Below, one piece after another: positions 15,878 through 27,716 of a stretch of DNA of 60,343 nt. Below the pieces are notes generated by a model. That model was given only the letters and a program-made list of their open reading frames with translations. It was not told the origin of the DNA and did not search any database. The DNA is from Bacillus sp. AFS001701 (GTDB lineage: Bacteria; Bacillota; Bacilli; Bacillales; Bacillaceae_G), in assembly GCF_002559405.1 (NCBI RefSeq), contig NZ_NTZO01000088.1, positions 1 through 60,343 of the forward strand. Direction: 5' to 3'. A program made the position numbers and the translations under genes. Every line of letters begins with the position of its first letter. The first letter of the stretch is position 1.

Positions 15878-16336
15878 TTAACTAGGATTTAAACGATATC
15901 TTAATAATTCAAAATCCGGTGTATAGACAAAGGTACCATGTAAAATTTCTTTACCCTTTAGTAAATAATCAATAATATGATAGTCACCTGCTGCCATAGG
16001 AAGACTTTTCACTTCATCTATTGCATGCCAGCGAAGAATTCCTTCTTCACACTCATCTTGATTTTCACCGTCAAACTCGGTAGCCAAAAATGAAAACATC
16101 ATCCATTCATTCACTACCTTAGCATCTTCTTCTATAATAATTGTAAAAACACCTTTTAATTTTGGGTTTTTTAAGTAAACACCTGTTTCTTCACGATATT
16201 CACGAACAACTGCTTCTCTAATGTTTTCACCTGGCTCCATCTTACCGCCGGGTGCAACCCACCAGTTTCTTCTAGGTTTTTGTAGCAAGAGGATATTATT
16301 TTCATTTACCAAAACACAATGTGTAACTCTTTGCAT
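15878..16336 (-). CDS. yvcI: Nudix hydrolase (YvcI-like)
   Basis: The Nudix box is complete: Gly at GKMEPGE, then REAVVREYREETG in the GX5EX7REUXEEXGU pattern near residues 31-53. Such proteins hydrolyse nucleoside diphosphates linked to another group, often oxidised dGTP. With 152 residues it is a compact family member. It is the first gene of the operon leading to rapZ-yvcK-whiA-crh, preceded by GAGGT. Confidence 0.92.
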   Translation of the reverse strand: MQRVTHCVLVNENNILLLQKPRRNWWVAPGGKMEPGENIREAVVREYREETGVYLKNPKLKGVFTIIIEEDAKVVNEWMMFSFLATEFDGENQDECEEGILRWHAIDEVKSLPMAAGDYHIIDYLLKGKEILHGTFVYTPDFELLRYRLNPS

Positions 16337-16546
16337 TTCTTATACCTCACTTACAATTTGGACTTGCAGTTGGTTGAAACTGCCCAATCTATATTATACC
16401 GTTAAACTAGTCAGACAACAACTTGTTAAGAGTGGGAATTAGGGTTGAAAGGTCTATGCTAAAGGAAAAGATTTTGTGGGTTCGAACTAGGCGTGAGGAA
16501 CAAAACCGATCACTTTCGGAGACAATTAAAGAAAATTTACTGATTT

Positions 16547-16640
16547 ACGAGCTTTCTAGCGAAGACTAAAGGCGATGTTGCATTTATACTTAATTGCTAC
16601 TACGATAGGTCCTCCTTTGTCGCTACAAATTTATACTTTA
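16547..16640. repeat. Diverged repeat D, copy 1 (downstream of trxB)
   Basis: It shares ACGAGCTTT, a GCG..GTTGCA block, TTATACTTAATT and later ATTTATACT with 17910-18009. The two copies flank trxB. Similarity is partial, so this is probably an old dispersed element. Confidence 0.5.
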
Positions 16641-16645
16641 ATGCA

Positions 16646-16684
16646 CAAAAAAAGGGAACATGGACAAGCGCATATCCATGTTCC
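16646..16684 (-). terminator. trxB terminator
   Basis: GGAACATGGA and TCCATGTTCC pair, followed on the minus strand by C and seven T. Confidence 0.88.
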
Positions 16685-16839
16685 TATATATTAGGGGGCT
16701 CTCTGGTTATTGTCTATATTACAGTAACTATATTTCAGGAGAGTTACACCCTAATTACATATAAGTTTCAGAATATTACAATTTCGTTCACAATTCTAAA
16801 ACTTAATTTTATATGTCAGTTTATTGTTTCTAATCAAGA

Positions 16840-17790
<951 letters not shown>

Positions 17791-17909
17791 TTAATCACTC
17801 CTTGTACTTAAATGGCTAATTGCCCTACTTCATTAACTATCACTATCCTAATACGCGATGACATAAAACAACAAATCATATGCTCATGATAAAAAAAACT
17901 CTTCGACTG

Positions 17910-18009
17910 ACGAGCTTTTAGGAGAAGTCAGAGGCGTAGTTGCACTTATACTTAATTCCTAGTATTTGCTACCACATCGAGTACAAATCCTTGCTTCCAA
18001 TTTATACTC
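17910..18009. repeat. Diverged repeat D, copy 2 (upstream of trxB)
   Basis: It matches 16547-16640 in several blocks in the same order and orientation (ACGAGCTTTTAG, GCGTAGTTGCA, TTATACTTAATT, AATTTATACT). Confidence 0.5.
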
Positions 18010-18029
18010 ACCTTAATGAGAAATAAAGA

Positions 18030-18067
18030 AAGCTTGCATTAACACCATCTGGTATTAAAACAAGCTT
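18030..18067 (-). terminator. Terminator of the TPR gene
   Basis: AAGCTTG and CAAGCTT, with inner TTAATACC/GGTGTTAA, form a stem that starts inside the last codons of the TPR gene. A T-rich tail follows on the minus strand. Confidence 0.75.
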
Positions 18068-19554
18068 CGAATGGCGCTAATGCCTTTATTTAATAAATAG
18101 GTAGAGATATTATAGTTTGCTGCAATTTTCTTTTGTGATACACGTTTTACTTCATTTTCAACAAGATAATGTGTAGCAGCTAATAAAACATCTTCACTTA
18201 CAGGTAATTCTTTATATTTTAAGGTAAGTTCACAAATAGCGAAAAACCATAATTGAAGATGATTACGTAGTATTATATAATCTTCTTCCCAAGTTGTTTG
18301 TACTTTCTTTGCTCCGTTAATCGCAATATTCAATGATGGATGAGGCTCTAGATAACACATATTATTTAGAAGAACCTGTTCTAATTGTTCATCGAGACCA
18401 ATATTTTCTAATGGATTTAAATCTTGAAGGATTGAACTAAATTTTTGTTCATAATAATATTCCTTCATAAAATAGATTAATCCCCATCTCTCACTATTCG
18501 AATTGGAGTATTTTGCTTGGTACTCTGTTTCAGCCATTAATTGTTCGATTTCATTCGATGAATGCTTTTTTTCAGCCCATGGAGCTAATTCCTCATGATC
18601 ATCAAATTCACTAGTCATTTCAAAATTCCAAATACGCTCCGCCGTTTCAATTCTTCCAGATTGATAAGCTGCATCACAGAACATATAATAAAACTGTATT
18701 TCACGATCTGGTCGTTCCATGTACAGTAAATTAAATAACTTATAAGCTTCTTCATACTTCTTGAACTGATAGAAAAGTACGCCAAGCTTATGGCGGTGCT
18801 CTTCAGAGATTGGAACAATATTTGATAAGCCTTCAAGATATTGCAGAGCAATTTCTTGTTCATTTAATATTCTTTTTAGCATTGTTAAATGAATTAAAGC
18901 TGATAAATTACCTGGATTATGTTCTAAAACATATTGTAATACTCTTTCAGCTTCCTCAGGATTACCTAAATGAAGCTCTACTAAAGCTAAGTTATTATAA
19001 GCAGGCCAAAATTCTTGATACTTATCAACAATAGTAAGTAAAGTTGTTTTAGCAGATTTCCAATCATGATTTGCCAAATAGCTTGTAACTCGCTCTTGAA
19101 GCACTAATAAATCATCATTAATACTTAAATCATCATCTTCTTCACTATGAATAATATCTAAATAGTCTTCTAGTTCTTCTAATTGCTCTTCATCCGTGCC
19201 AATTTCTAAATACTTTTGAGCATACAAATTGGCTTTTTGGAACAATCCTAATTCAAAAAATGCAAATGCTAATAAATAATATACATCCTCATTTGTTGGA
19301 TATTTATCTAAAATATATTCTAAAATTGTTATTGTCGTTTGATATTGATGTAATGATAAAAGCTTTCTAGAAATATCTATAAGAACTGTTTGATTTTCTT
19401 CATTTTCAGCAGCTTTTTTTAAATAATAAATCGCTTGCTCAGAATCGTTACTATTATAAGCTTTCATCCCTTTTTCATAGAAATAATCTTTCGGTAACGA
19501 GAACGAAACGACATTATGAAATTGATTTGTTTGATTCCCCAAATTTTCAGACAT
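18055..19554 (-). CDS. Tetratricopeptide-repeat protein (YvcD-like)
   Basis: The ATG at 19554 follows GGAGG and gives 499 residues beginning MSENLGNQTNQF. The open frame runs further upstream but lacks a ribosome binding site there. Several TPR units are visible, for instance the EAERVLQYVLEHNPGN and EEAYKLFNLLYMERP regions. The C-terminus is helical and ends with an HTH-like segment (KKIAANYNISTYLLNKGIS). TPR proteins act as scaffolds; the partner is unknown. Its position before trxB corresponds to B. subtilis yvcD. Confidence 0.85.
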   Translation of the reverse strand: MSENLGNQTNQFHNVVSFSLPKDYFYEKGMKAYNSNDSEQAIYYLKKAAENEENQTVLIDISRKLLSLHQYQTTITILEYILDKYPTNEDVYYLLAFAFFELGLFQKANLYAQKYLEIGTDEEQLEELEDYLDIIHSEEDDDLSINDDLLVLQERVTSYLANHDWKSAKTTLLTIVDKYQEFWPAYNNLALVELHLGNPEEAERVLQYVLEHNPGNLSALIHLTMLKRILNEQEIALQYLEGLSNIVPISEEHRHKLGVLFYQFKKYEEAYKLFNLLYMERPDREIQFYYMFCDAAYQSGRIETAERIWNFEMTSEFDDHEELAPWAEKKHSSNEIEQLMAETEYQAKYSNSNSERWGLIYFMKEYYYEQKFSSILQDLNPLENIGLDEQLEQVLLNNMCYLEPHPSLNIAINGAKKVQTTWEEDYIILRNHLQLWFFAICELTLKYKELPVSEDVLLAATHYLVENEVKRVSQKKIAANYNISTYLLNKGISAIRSLF

Positions 19555-19719
19555 TCGATCCTCCAGTTTTTCAAGCTTATCACAGTATATCACATAAAAA
19601 GAGGAAATAGTCGCCGTCCAAATTATAAGAATTTTAGACGAACGTACAATTTCCACATTATCTAAATAAGTTGTCAAAGTATTATTTTAACCGAAACAAA
19701 AAATATTGAAAACTACTTT

Positions 19720-20220
19720 TTAAATAGTAGTATCAGATTGAGGTAATGAAATAATAACCATAGGATTACCTCCAACGAATGCACCAGCTGGAACATCCTT
19801 GTTGACAAGTGTTGCAGCTGAAACTTTCGCACCATCACCTATTGTGACACCCGGCAGGATTGTCGTATTTGCACCAACTAACACATTATTACCAATAATG
19901 ACTTCTCCTAATCGATATTCATTAATTAAATATTCATGCGCCAAAATTGTTGTATTATAGCCGATAATCGAATTACTACCAACTGAAATTAATTCTGGAA
20001 ACATTAAATCAGGCGTTACTTTAAATGCAAAGGCTGCATACTCTCCTACTTTCATTCCAATGAGATTCCTATACATCCAGTTTTTCAGTCTAAAGAAAGG
20101 GATATAACGAGCTATTTCAATGACAATAGTATTTCGAAATGTTTTCCAAAACGAAACAGTCTTGTAGACTTGCCAAAGTGAATTTTCACCTTCAATTAGG
20201 TAGCGTTTCGTTTTCCTCAA
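19720..20220 (-). CDS. yvoF: Hexapeptide-repeat acetyltransferase (YvoF-like)
   Basis: This 166-residue member of the left-handed beta-helix acyltransferases has the repeats [24 protein letters not shown]-type at residues 100-140 and the family ending VGGNPM. The start is a TTG that overlaps the ppaX stop (TTGA), giving MRKTKRYL, the expected N-terminus. The acceptor substrate is unknown. It closes the hprK-lgt-yvoD-ppaX-yvoF operon. Confidence 0.9.
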   Translation of the reverse strand: MRKTKRYLIEGENSLWQVYKTVSFWKTFRNTIVIEIARYIPFFRLKNWMYRNLIGMKVGEYAAFAFKVTPDLMFPELISVGSNSIIGYNTTILAHEYLINEYRLGEVIIGNNVLVGANTTILPGVTIGDGAKVSAATLVNKDVPAGAFVGGNPMVIISLPQSDTTI

Positions 20221-20864
20221 TTCTCATCAATTCCTAAAATTCGTAAGAGATCACTCATCTTTTCAAGCATAAAATCAGGTTTAAAAGTAGCTAAAAATTC
20301 TTTTCCTTTTAGTGACCAAGCAACACCTGCTGTTTTCGTTCCAGCATTTCGACCACCTTCAATATCATGGTAATTATCGCCCACCATTATACTCTCTTCA
20401 GGAATAGAATTTAATTTTTTTAAAGCTAATTGAATCGGTTCTGGATGTGGCTTTGCATTTTGCACGTCATCTATTGTGATAACAGTATCAAAGAATTGCT
20501 TTAATCGACCAAAACTTAAGCCCATCTCAACAACATTTCGTGCCTTTGTTGTTACAATCCCAATTTTATATCCTAACTTGTGTAAAGTTTCAATCGTCTC
20601 ATAAACCGTTTCATACTCCTCAACAAACTCATCATGCATCTCCATATTAAAACTGCGATATTCCGAGATGAACTCGTCAACTCTTTCTGCATCTACCGTA
20701 GAGAATGATTCAGTTAAAGTTGGACCCATAAAAGGTATAACATGTTCACGTTTATATTGTTCGGGATAATATTTATTCAAAGTATGCAAGAATGAAGCAA
20801 TAATTAATTCATTTGTATTGATTAAAGTACCATCTAAATCAAAAAGAATCGTATTTATTTTCAT
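20217..20864 (-). CDS. ppaX: Pyrophosphatase PpaX
   Basis: This is a 215-residue HAD-superfamily phosphatase with motif [10 protein letters not shown], a Thr-Thr-Lys motif II region (IVTTKA) and a C-terminal [10 protein letters not shown]. In B. subtilis PpaX hydrolyses the pyrophosphate made when HprK uses PPi to dephosphorylate Ser-P-HPr, which fits its place in the hprK operon. It overlaps yvoF by four bases. Confidence 0.94.
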   Translation of the reverse strand: MKINTILFDLDGTLINTNELIIASFLHTLNKYYPEQYKREHVIPFMGPTLTESFSTVDAERVDEFISEYRSFNMEMHDEFVEEYETVYETIETLHKLGYKIGIVTTKARNVVEMGLSFGRLKQFFDTVITIDDVQNAKPHPEPIQLALKKLNSIPEESIMVGDNYHDIEGGRNAGTKTAGVAWSLKGKEFLATFKPDFMLEKMSDLLRILGIDEN

Positions 20865-20877
20865 AAGAATTTCCTTT

Positions 20878-21831
20878 CTATTTCACTTCAGCTTTTAAAC
20901 TTGATTCAGTTTTTCTCCCTACTCTTCCTACGATTCTTGCAACTATACAAGTAACAACTAATGCGACAAAGAAACGAATTAAAAATAAGTATAAAACTGG
21001 AATCCCTAAAGGAATAAAGAGAAGTGTATCTTCTACTACAGCATGACAAGCTACTAAAAATAAGAAAACGAGGTATAAATCTCGTTTCGAAACACCATCT
21101 TCTTTAACGGCTTGAATCATAACACCTGCTCCAAAAGCTAATCCAAAAAACAATCCCGCGGCTAATGTAACTCCAGCTTTTGCTTCAACACCGATTAATT
21201 TAGTAAATGGAGATAATGCTTTTGTTATATAATTCATCCACCCATAATCTTTTGCAATTTGAATAACTAGCATTAATGGAAAAACAATTTTAATAAGGTT
21301 TAAAATACCCATTAATGATGAAATGATGGCATTATAAATGATATCCCATCCTGACTGGTTAACGCTCTCTGCAACAGCAATGCCTTTATGAACAATTTCT
21401 GTTCCACCAGACCAAAAGAAATGGATACAAATAGCAGAGATAATTGCAAATCCAATCCTTACTAAAACAACAAAAGATGCTCGAACTCCTACAGCAGTAG
21501 CTACTGTCGTTTCAACAAATAGATTATGAGAAAAACTTAACATAACTGCAAGGATCAATGCCTCCTTAACAGTTAAATCCATCGGTAGCATTGCTCCAAG
21601 GGCTGCATAAAGATTTAAAACATTTCCTAAAACTAATACTAATGCTGCATCTCCCTTTAAACCGATAAAACTCATTAATGGTTCAAGAATATTAACAAAC
21701 CAGTCCATTAGTGCAGTTTCTTTAATGATCGTTAAAATGAAAGAAATAGGGAAAATTATTTTCCCTATTTTCCAAGAAGTTTGTAAACCAACTAGTAACC
21801 CTCTCTTTAAAGTTTCCAACGTGCTCCCCAC
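20878..21831 (-). CDS. yvoD: Nucleoside-recognition (Gate) domain membrane protein YvoD
   Basis: This 317-residue polytopic membrane protein has two Gate-type domains, one in each half. It is rich in small hydrophobic residues and ends in a basic tail ([13 protein letters not shown]). The transported substrate is unknown. It lies between lgt and ppaX in the conserved hprK operon order. Confidence 0.88.
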   Translation of the reverse strand: MGSTLETLKRGLLVGLQTSWKIGKIIFPISFILTIIKETALMDWFVNILEPLMSFIGLKGDAALVLVLGNVLNLYAALGAMLPMDLTVKEALILAVMLSFSHNLFVETTVATAVGVRASFVVLVRIGFAIISAICIHFFWSGGTEIVHKGIAVAESVNQSGWDIIYNAIISSLMGILNLIKIVFPLMLVIQIAKDYGWMNYITKALSPFTKLIGVEAKAGVTLAAGLFFGLAFGAGVMIQAVKEDGVSKRDLYLVFLFLVACHAVVEDTLLFIPLGIPVLYLFLIRFFVALVVTCIVARIVGRVGRKTESSLKAEVK

Positions 21832-21846
21832 TCCTGTTTTACAAAC

Positions 21847-22659
21847 TTATGCGTCTAAATAACGCTCATTCGATAACCCTTTAACTCTACGATAAACAAG
21901 AATGATAATAGATAGTATGATAATTACGACTGAAATAAATTGAGCCATTCTAATTGTACTTGTTAACATTAAACTATCTGTTCTCAGTCCTTCAATAAAG
22001 AAACGACCAACTGAGTACCAAATTAAATAAGTTAAAAACATTTCACCACGTCTTAGATTCACTCTTCTTAAAATTAGTAAGAAGATAATCCCTAATAAAC
22101 TCCATAATGATTCATATAAAAATGTTGGATGATAATACGTTCCATCAATATACATTTGATTAATAATCCAAGTAGGTAAATGAAGACTTTCTAAAAATGA
22201 TCTTGTTACTGGACCTCCATGAGCCTCTTGGTTCATAAAGTTTCCCCAACGTCCAAGCATTTGGCCTACTAAAATACTTGGTGCTGCAATATCTGCAAGC
22301 TTCCAAAATGAAATGCCTCTTTTCTTTGCAAAAAAGTAACTAGCAATAAACGCCCCAATTAAACCACCGTGAATAGCTAATCCACCATGCCAAATGGCCG
22401 GTATTTCACTAACATGCTTAGAATAGTAGCTCCACTCAAATAGTACATAATAAATTCTAGCCCCTATAATGGCTGAAGGTAGAGCTACTAAAATCAGATC
22501 CAAAAATGTATCATCAGGTATTCCACGTCGTTTACTTTCACGAATTGCCAACCATAAACCTAATACAACACCTAAACCGATCAATACTCCATACCACTTT
22601 ATTGAAAGAGGACCTAAGTGTAAAAATACTTTATCTAATGGCTGAATATTTGACTCCAT
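21847..22659 (-). CDS. lgt: Prolipoprotein diacylglyceryl transferase
   Basis: Lgt transfers diacylglycerol from phosphatidylglycerol to the lipobox cysteine of prelipoproteins in the membrane. The 270 residues contain several membrane segments, the signature [13 protein letters not shown] (near residue 93) and [13 protein letters not shown] (near residue 137) with the essential Arg and Asn region. It follows hprK by 21 bases. Confidence 0.97.
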   Translation of the reverse strand: MESNIQPLDKVFLHLGPLSIKWYGVLIGLGVVLGLWLAIRESKRRGIPDDTFLDLILVALPSAIIGARIYYVLFEWSYYSKHVSEIPAIWHGGLAIHGGLIGAFIASYFFAKKRGISFWKLADIAAPSILVGQMLGRWGNFMNQEAHGGPVTRSFLESLHLPTWIINQMYIDGTYYHPTFLYESLWSLLGIIFLLILRRVNLRRGEMFLTYLIWYSVGRFFIEGLRTDSLMLTSTIRMAQFISVVIIILSIIILVYRRVKGLSNERYLDA

Positions 22660-22680
22660 TTCAATTTCCCCACTTTTTCA

Positions 22681-23622
22681 TTAAATTAAATCACTAACGT
22701 TATTACCGCCTTGAATTACTTTCTCTAAACGATCTGCAAATTGCTGCGCAGCATTTACACCCATATTTTTCAAACGGAAATTCATCGCTGCTACTTCAAT
22801 AATAACAGCTAAATTTCGACCTGGTCGAACAGGCAATGTGATTTTCGAAATATCTGTATCTAATATTTTAAGTTTTTCATCGTCTAAGCCAACTCGGTCA
22901 TAAACCTTTTGGGAATCCCAAGTCTCTAAGTCAATATTCAACGTAATACGCTTGTAATTACGAACAGATCCTGCTCCAAAAAGAGTCATTACATTAATAA
23001 TTCCTAATCCACGAATTTCTAATAAATGCTCAATTAATTCTGGCGATGAACCAATCAGCGTATCCTCATCAGTTTGACGAATCTCTACTGAATCATCTGC
23101 TACTAATCGATGACCACGTTTTACTAACTCTAGAGCCGTTTCACTTTTACCTACACCACTTTTACCAGTAATTAATACACCGACACCATAAATATCGACT
23201 AGTACACCGTGTAATGCTGTAGTTGGAGCAAGTTTAGCCTCTAAATAACTCGTAAGTCTACTGTACATTTTAGTTGTCTTACTGTTTGATAGTAAAATAG
23301 GTACGCCTGTTTCTTCACCCGCTTCAATTAGTTCGGATGGAATTTCTAAACCTCGTGTCACGATAATACAAGGCGTATCATCTGCACAAAGTTTTCTTAA
23401 TCGATTATGTTTTTCTTCGTCAGTTAAGCTATGATAAAAAGTTAATTCTGTTTTCCCTAATATTTGTACTCGATCAGATGGATAGTATGTAAAAAAACCT
23501 GCAACCTCTATACCTGGGCGAGATAAGTCAGTCGTGTTAATCGAACGATTCAACCCCGCACTTCCACTAATGACCTCTAATTTAAAATACTCAACTAAAT
23601 TCTTTGTACGTAATTTAGCCAT
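22681..23622 (-). CDS. hprK: HPr(Ser) kinase/phosphorylase
   Basis: HprK phosphorylates Ser46 of HPr and Crh when glycolytic intermediates are abundant and removes the phosphate when they are not. The 313 residues carry Walker A GKSGVGKS (153-160), the nearby His138 and the C-terminal signature region [12 protein letters not shown]. Together with crh, ppaX and the cre-like sites in this window it is part of the catabolite repression circuit. Confidence 0.97.
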   Translation of the reverse strand: MAKLRTKNLVEYFKLEVISGSAGLNRSINTTDLSRPGIEVAGFFTYYPSDRVQILGKTELTFYHSLTDEEKHNRLRKLCADDTPCIIVTRGLEIPSELIEAGEETGVPILLSNSKTTKMYSRLTSYLEAKLAPTTALHGVLVDIYGVGVLITGKSGVGKSETALELVKRGHRLVADDSVEIRQTDEDTLIGSSPELIEHLLEIRGLGIINVMTLFGAGSVRNYKRITLNIDLETWDSQKVYDRVGLDDEKLKILDTDISKITLPVRPGRNLAVIIEVAAMNFRLKNMGVNAAQQFADRLEKVIQGGNNVSDLI

Positions 23623-23865
23623 ACAAGCCTCCTAAGGATTAATAATTATGTATTATCTCTCATATTGTACCATTTTTAAACTTTGTGGGAAAATGTCGAC
23701 AAGTCAGTAACTGAGCTAAAACGATTAAAAATCATTAATGTAAAAGTGAATTTATCATGATATTTAGTAACTTCAATCAGTTTTTGCATTTAATGATCAT
23801 CAGTAAATGACGACGGAGTTCACATAATGTTCGAAAATCCCATTAATCTAAAAAACAAAAAAAGA

Positions 23866-23895
23866 GACTCTCAAAAGTACTTTAACTTAAGAGAC
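23866..23895 (-). terminator. Probable terminator after yvlD
   Basis: CTCTTAAG can pair with CTTTTGAGAG (including G-T pairs) on the minus strand, followed by TCTCTTTTTTTG. The stem is weak. Confidence 0.5.
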
Positions 23896-23904
23896 TCCCT
23901 TTTT

Positions 23905-24279
23905 CTACCGATGACTATGCTTTTTTTTATCCTTTGAACCAAACACAAAATATTGAATTAACATACTGAATGTACTAATTAGAATCGATGCGATAATAGC
24001 AGTTCCAAAACCATTTACTCGTAAGGCATCCCCTAATAAATAATCAGTAATTTCTAGCGTAAATGCATTAATAATAAACAGGAATAATCCCATTGTAAAA
24101 ATGGTTACAGGTAAAGTGATTAAAATTAAGATTGGGCGAATAATTGTATTTAAGATCGATAATACCAACGCAGCAATGATAGCCGTTGGAATATTTTTTA
24201 CATAAAAATCTGGTTGCAGAAATCCTGCTACTACAATAAAAACTAAGCTATTAATAGCTAATGAAAATAACCATCTCAT
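23905..24279 (-). CDS. yvlD: Phage holin family IV / YvlD-like membrane protein
   Basis: This 124-residue protein has four hydrophobic segments and a basic C-terminus (SKDKKKHSHR). The N-terminus MRWLFSLAINSLVFIVVAGFL is typical of the YvlD/DUF360 family. Its ATG directly follows the yvlC stop codon, so both are coupled. In B. subtilis the yvlABCD group is part of the envelope-stress response; no clear ECF promoter is visible here. Confidence 0.88.
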   Translation of the reverse strand: MRWLFSLAINSLVFIVVAGFLQPDFYVKNIPTAIIAALVLSILNTIIRPILILITLPVTIFTMGLFLFIINAFTLEITDYLLGDALRVNGFGTAIIASILISTFSMLIQYFVFGSKDKKKHSHR

Positions 24280-24474
24280 TTATTTCACATCACCTTCTTC
24301 TGGAACAACAAATATCCAAATTAAATACACGAATAGAAGTGCCCCAAATCCTACGAAGAATAATATAACAAACAGTAAACGGATTAATGTACTGTCCAAA
24401 TTAAAATACTTACCTAATCCACCACAAACACCTGCAAGCATAGAATCTTTAGAAGATCGATATAGTTTTTTCAC
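24280..24474 (-). CDS. yvlC: PspC-domain protein (YvlC-like)
   Basis: This 64-residue protein is almost entirely a PspC domain: basic KKLYRSSKDSMLAGVCGGLGKYF followed by a hydrophobic helix and an acidic end. It starts with GTG behind GAGAGGAG. PspC proteins sense or respond to membrane stress. It pairs with yvlD. Confidence 0.88.
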   Translation of the reverse strand: MKKLYRSSKDSMLAGVCGGLGKYFNLDSTLIRLLFVILFFVGFGALLFVYLIWIFVVPEEGDVK

Positions 24475-24843
24475 AAAAATCTCCTCTCTATCGATACGCC
24501 CTCATTTTTTTATCATTACTATTTCATTATTTATTCTATGTTAAAACATTAAAGAAATGTGGACTACTTTTCAAGTAAAAGGAACTATGAATGACATAAA
24601 GTCCTACCTGTCAATTAATGACCAAATTTTCGTAAAAGGAGTTTAGTGAGCTTGATTTCCACTACAGTATTGACCGTTTTATATATCAACATCCTGACAA
24701 AGAAAAAGAAGAATAGTTGATTTCTGTTTGAGAATGCTCACTGTCCAGCTAATTCAACTGGAGTTGAGCACCCTTTTCGTTTCAATCAACTACTCTTTTA
24801 CATCAATATTTCAATTACTATCCACTTATAAAAAGAGACTTTT
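24475..24843. other. Intergenic region between uvrA and yvlC
   Basis: It contains the degenerate element B copy (24652-24790) and otherwise AT-rich sequence with the yvlC leader. I see no gene. Confidence 0.6.
24652..24790. repeat. Degenerate copy of dispersed element B
   Basis: The left end TTGATTTCCACTACAG and the right end GGAGTTGAGCACCC...GTTTCAATCAAC match the reverse complement of the ends of the copy at 11515-11642. The centre is decayed and AT-rich. Confidence 0.65.
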
Positions 24844-27711
24844 TTAAGATTCCATCAATGCTAATCTTTTTTCCATTCTAGCTTTGTCACGTTCTAATAC
24901 AGCTTTTAAATACTTACCTGTATGAGATGCTTCAACTTTACATAGTTTTTCTGGTGTACCAGTTGCTACGATTGTACCACCTTTGTCTCCACCTTCTGGT
25001 CCTAGATCGATTAGATGGTCGGCTGCTTTAATAACGTCTAAGTTATGTTCAATTACAAGTACAGTATCTCCATTATCTACTAGTCTTTGTAATACAACTA
25101 ATAATCGTGCAATATCATCAACATGAAGCCCTGTTGTAGGTTCATCTAATATATATAAAGTTCTTCCATTCGTACGTTTATGAAGCTCAGAAGCTAGTTT
25201 TACACGTTGCGCTTCTCCGCCGGATAAAGTCGTAGCAGGTTGACCTAATGTAATATAGCCTAAACCTACATCATTTAACGTTTGAAGTTTACGTTTTATC
25301 TTAGGAATATTTTCAAAGAATGAAACTGCATCCTCAACTGTCATATCTAAAACTTCAGAGATCGTTTTATCTTTATACTTAACTTCTAAAGTTTCTCGAT
25401 TATATCGTTTACCATGACAAACCTCACATGGTACGTAAACATCCGGTAAGAAATGCATTTCGATTTTAATGATTCCATCACCTCGACATGCTTCACATCT
25501 ACCGCCTTTAACGTTGAAGCTAAAACGACCTTTCTTATAACCGCGAACTTTTGACTCATTCGTAGCAGCATATACATCTCGAATATCATCAAATACACCA
25601 GTATAGGTAGCCGGATTTGAACGAGGAGTACGACCAATTGGTGATTGATCAATATCAATAACCTTCTCCAATTGTTCAATCCCTTTAATTTCTTTATGCT
25701 CACCTGGACGTACTTTCGAACCATTTAATTTTTGAGCTAATGATTTATATAAAATCTCATTTATTAATGTACTTTTCCCTGATCCTGATACACCTGTTAC
25801 TGCAACGAATGTACCTAATGGGAATGAAGTTGATACATTTTTTAAATTGTTTTCTTTTGCTCCAACAATTTTAATTTCACGTCCATCGCCTTTTCTACGC
25901 TCAAGCGGTACAGGAATAAACTTCTCACCCGATAAGTACTTCCCTGTTAATGAATTTTGATCATTCATTACTTCATTTGGCGTTCCTTGTGAAATGACCT
26001 GTCCACCGTGAATACCAGCTCCTGGTCCGATATCAATTAAATAATCTGCTGCTAGCATCGTATCTTCATCATGTTCTACAACAATTAATGTATTTCCGAT
26101 GTCTCTCATATTTAACAATGTTGAGATTAAACGATCATTATCACGTTGGTGTAATCCAATTGATGGCTCATCCAAAATATATAATACACCCGTTAATCTC
26201 GAACCAATTTGAGTCGCTAAACGAATCCTTTGAGCTTCTCCACCAGATAATGTCCCTGCAGCTCGGTTCAATGTTAAATAATCTAAACCTACATTTACTA
26301 AAAAGCCTAAACGCTCTCTAATTTCTCGAAGGATTAGATTTGCAATTTTTTCTTGTTTTGGTGTTAAATCAAGCGATCCAAAGAAATCAAATGCTTCTTT
26401 AACTGACATTTTTGTTACTTCACCGACATGCAAGCCACCAATAAATACTGCAAGTGCCTCTTTTCTTAGACGATGCCCTTTACAAGTTGGACAATGTTGT
26501 TGAGCCATGTATTTTTCCATTTGCTCACGAATAAAATCTGAAGATGTTTCTTTAAAACGTCTTTCTACATTGGAAATAACACCTTCAAATTCAATCATCG
26601 CTTCACGTACATGACCTTGCTCGTTATCATATTTAAAATAGATTTGTTCTCCATTACTACCATAAAGAATTTTATCTTGTTGATCCTTTGGTATATCCTT
26701 AAATGGAATATTCATTTCAATTCCATAATGATTACATACACTTTCTAATAATTGAGGATAATACATCGAGCTAATTGATTCCCACGGTGCTATAGCATTT
26801 TCTTTAAGAGTTAATTCATCATTTGGGATCACTAAGTTTATATCCACTTCTAATTTCGTTCCTAATCCATCACATGAATGACAAGCACCAAACGGGCTGT
26901 TAAACGAAAACATACGCGGTTCTAATTCCCCAATTGAAAAACCACACAGTGGACATGCATGATGTTCACTAAATAGTAATTCTTCTTCACCTATTACATC
27001 AATAATCACTCGACCTTCTCCTAGTTTTAATGCTGTTTCAAGAGAATCAGCTAGTCGAGATGCTACACCATCTTTTACAACAATACGGTCAATTACAACT
27101 TCGATTGAATGCTTCTTATTTTTCTCTAATTCTATTTCATCAGATACATCAAATAGCTCACCATCAACACGAACGCGAACGAACCCTTGTTTTTTAATTT
27201 CTTCAAATACTTTTACATGTGTCCCTTTACGACCAGATACCACTGGAGCAAGCACTTGAATTTTTGTTCGTTCAGGATACTCCATTACACGATCTACCAT
27301 TTGTTCAACTGTTTGAGAAGAAATTTCGATCCCATGATTTGGACAAATCGGAGTTCCAATACGAGCATAAAGAAGTCGCAAGTAGTCGTAAATCTCTGTT
27401 ACAGTACCAACTGTCGAACGGGGATTTCGGCTAGTCGTTTTTTGATCAATTGAAATCGCAGGTGAAAGTCCTTCAATTGAATCAACATCCGGTTTATCCA
27501 TTTGACCTAAAAATTGACGAGCATACGCAGATAATGATTCTACATATCTGCGTTGACCTTCTGCATAAATCGTATCAAAAGCTAGAGATGACTTACCTGA
27601 TCCCGATAAACCAGTTACAACTACTAATTGATTACGAGGAATCGTAACATCAATATTTTTTAAGTTATGCGCTCTGGCCCCTTTAATAATTATTTCATTC
27701 ATACTTTTCAA
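24844..27711 (-). CDS. uvrA: Excinuclease ABC subunit A
   Basis: UvrA is the damage-recognition ATPase of nucleotide excision repair. Two ABC modules are seen, with Walker [14 protein letters not shown] and [13 protein letters not shown], two [10 protein letters not shown] signatures, and zinc-binding CPLC/CDGC and [12 protein letters not shown] motifs. The frame opens at a GTG (27720) inside the ribosome binding site GAGAGGTG. The TTG at 27711 has the best spacing (955 residues), while the ATG at 27702 is also possible. It overlaps or abuts uvrB, so they are co-translated. Confidence 0.96.
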   Translation of the reverse strand: MKSMNEIIIKGARAHNLKNIDVTIPRNQLVVVTGLSGSGKSSLAFDTIYAEGQRRYVESLSAYARQFLGQMDKPDVDSIEGLSPAISIDQKTTSRNPRSTVGTVTEIYDYLRLLYARIGTPICPNHGIEISSQTVEQMVDRVMEYPERTKIQVLAPVVSGRKGTHVKVFEEIKKQGFVRVRVDGELFDVSDEIELEKNKKHSIEVVIDRIVVKDGVASRLADSLETALKLGEGRVIIDVIGEEELLFSEHHACPLCGFSIGELEPRMFSFNSPFGACHSCDGLGTKLEVDINLVIPNDELTLKENAIAPWESISSMYYPQLLESVCNHYGIEMNIPFKDIPKDQQDKILYGSNGEQIYFKYDNEQGHVREAMIEFEGVISNVERRFKETSSDFIREQMEKYMAQQHCPTCKGHRLRKEALAVFIGGLHVGEVTKMSVKEAFDFFGSLDLTPKQEKIANLILREIRERLGFLVNVGLDYLTLNRAAGTLSGGEAQRIRLATQIGSRLTGVLYILDEPSIGLHQRDNDRLISTLLNMRDIGNTLIVVEHDEDTMLAADYLIDIGPGAGIHGGQVISQGTPNEVMNDQNSLTGKYLSGEKFIPVPLERRKGDGREIKIVGAKENNLKNVSTSFPLGTFVAVTGVSGSGKSTLINEILYKSLAQKLNGSKVRPGEHKEIKGIEQLEKVIDIDQSPIGRTPRSNPATYTGVFDDIRDVYAATNESKVRGYKKGRFSFNVKGGRCEACRGDGIIKIEMHFLPDVYVPCEVCHGKRYNRETLEVKYKDKTISEVLDMTVEDAVSFFENIPKIKRKLQTLNDVGLGYITLGQPATTLSGGEAQRVKLASELHKRTNGRTLYILDEPTTGLHVDDIARLLVVLQRLVDNGDTVLVIEHNLDVIKAADHLIDLGPEGGDKGGTIVATGTPEKLCKVEASHTGKYLKAVLERDKARMEKRLALMES

Positions 27712-27716
27712 GTTCT

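Larger units (their letters stand above)
16337..16839. other. Intergenic region between trxB and the Nudix gene
   Basis: This holds the trxB terminator (16655-16684), a weak long inverted repeat with ends TTAGGG/CCCTAA (16692-16753) and one copy of repeat D (16547-16640). No convincing gene is present. Confidence 0.6.

Noticed and set aside
19555-19677. N-terminal extension of the TPR protein with a hydrophobic segment
   Set aside because: No ribosome binding site is visible for the upstream start, while GGAGG precedes the ATG at 19554.
24475-24560. SigW-type promoter upstream of yvlC
   Set aside because: TGAAAT and CGTAT are present on the minus strand, but the spacing is 22 bases instead of 16-17.
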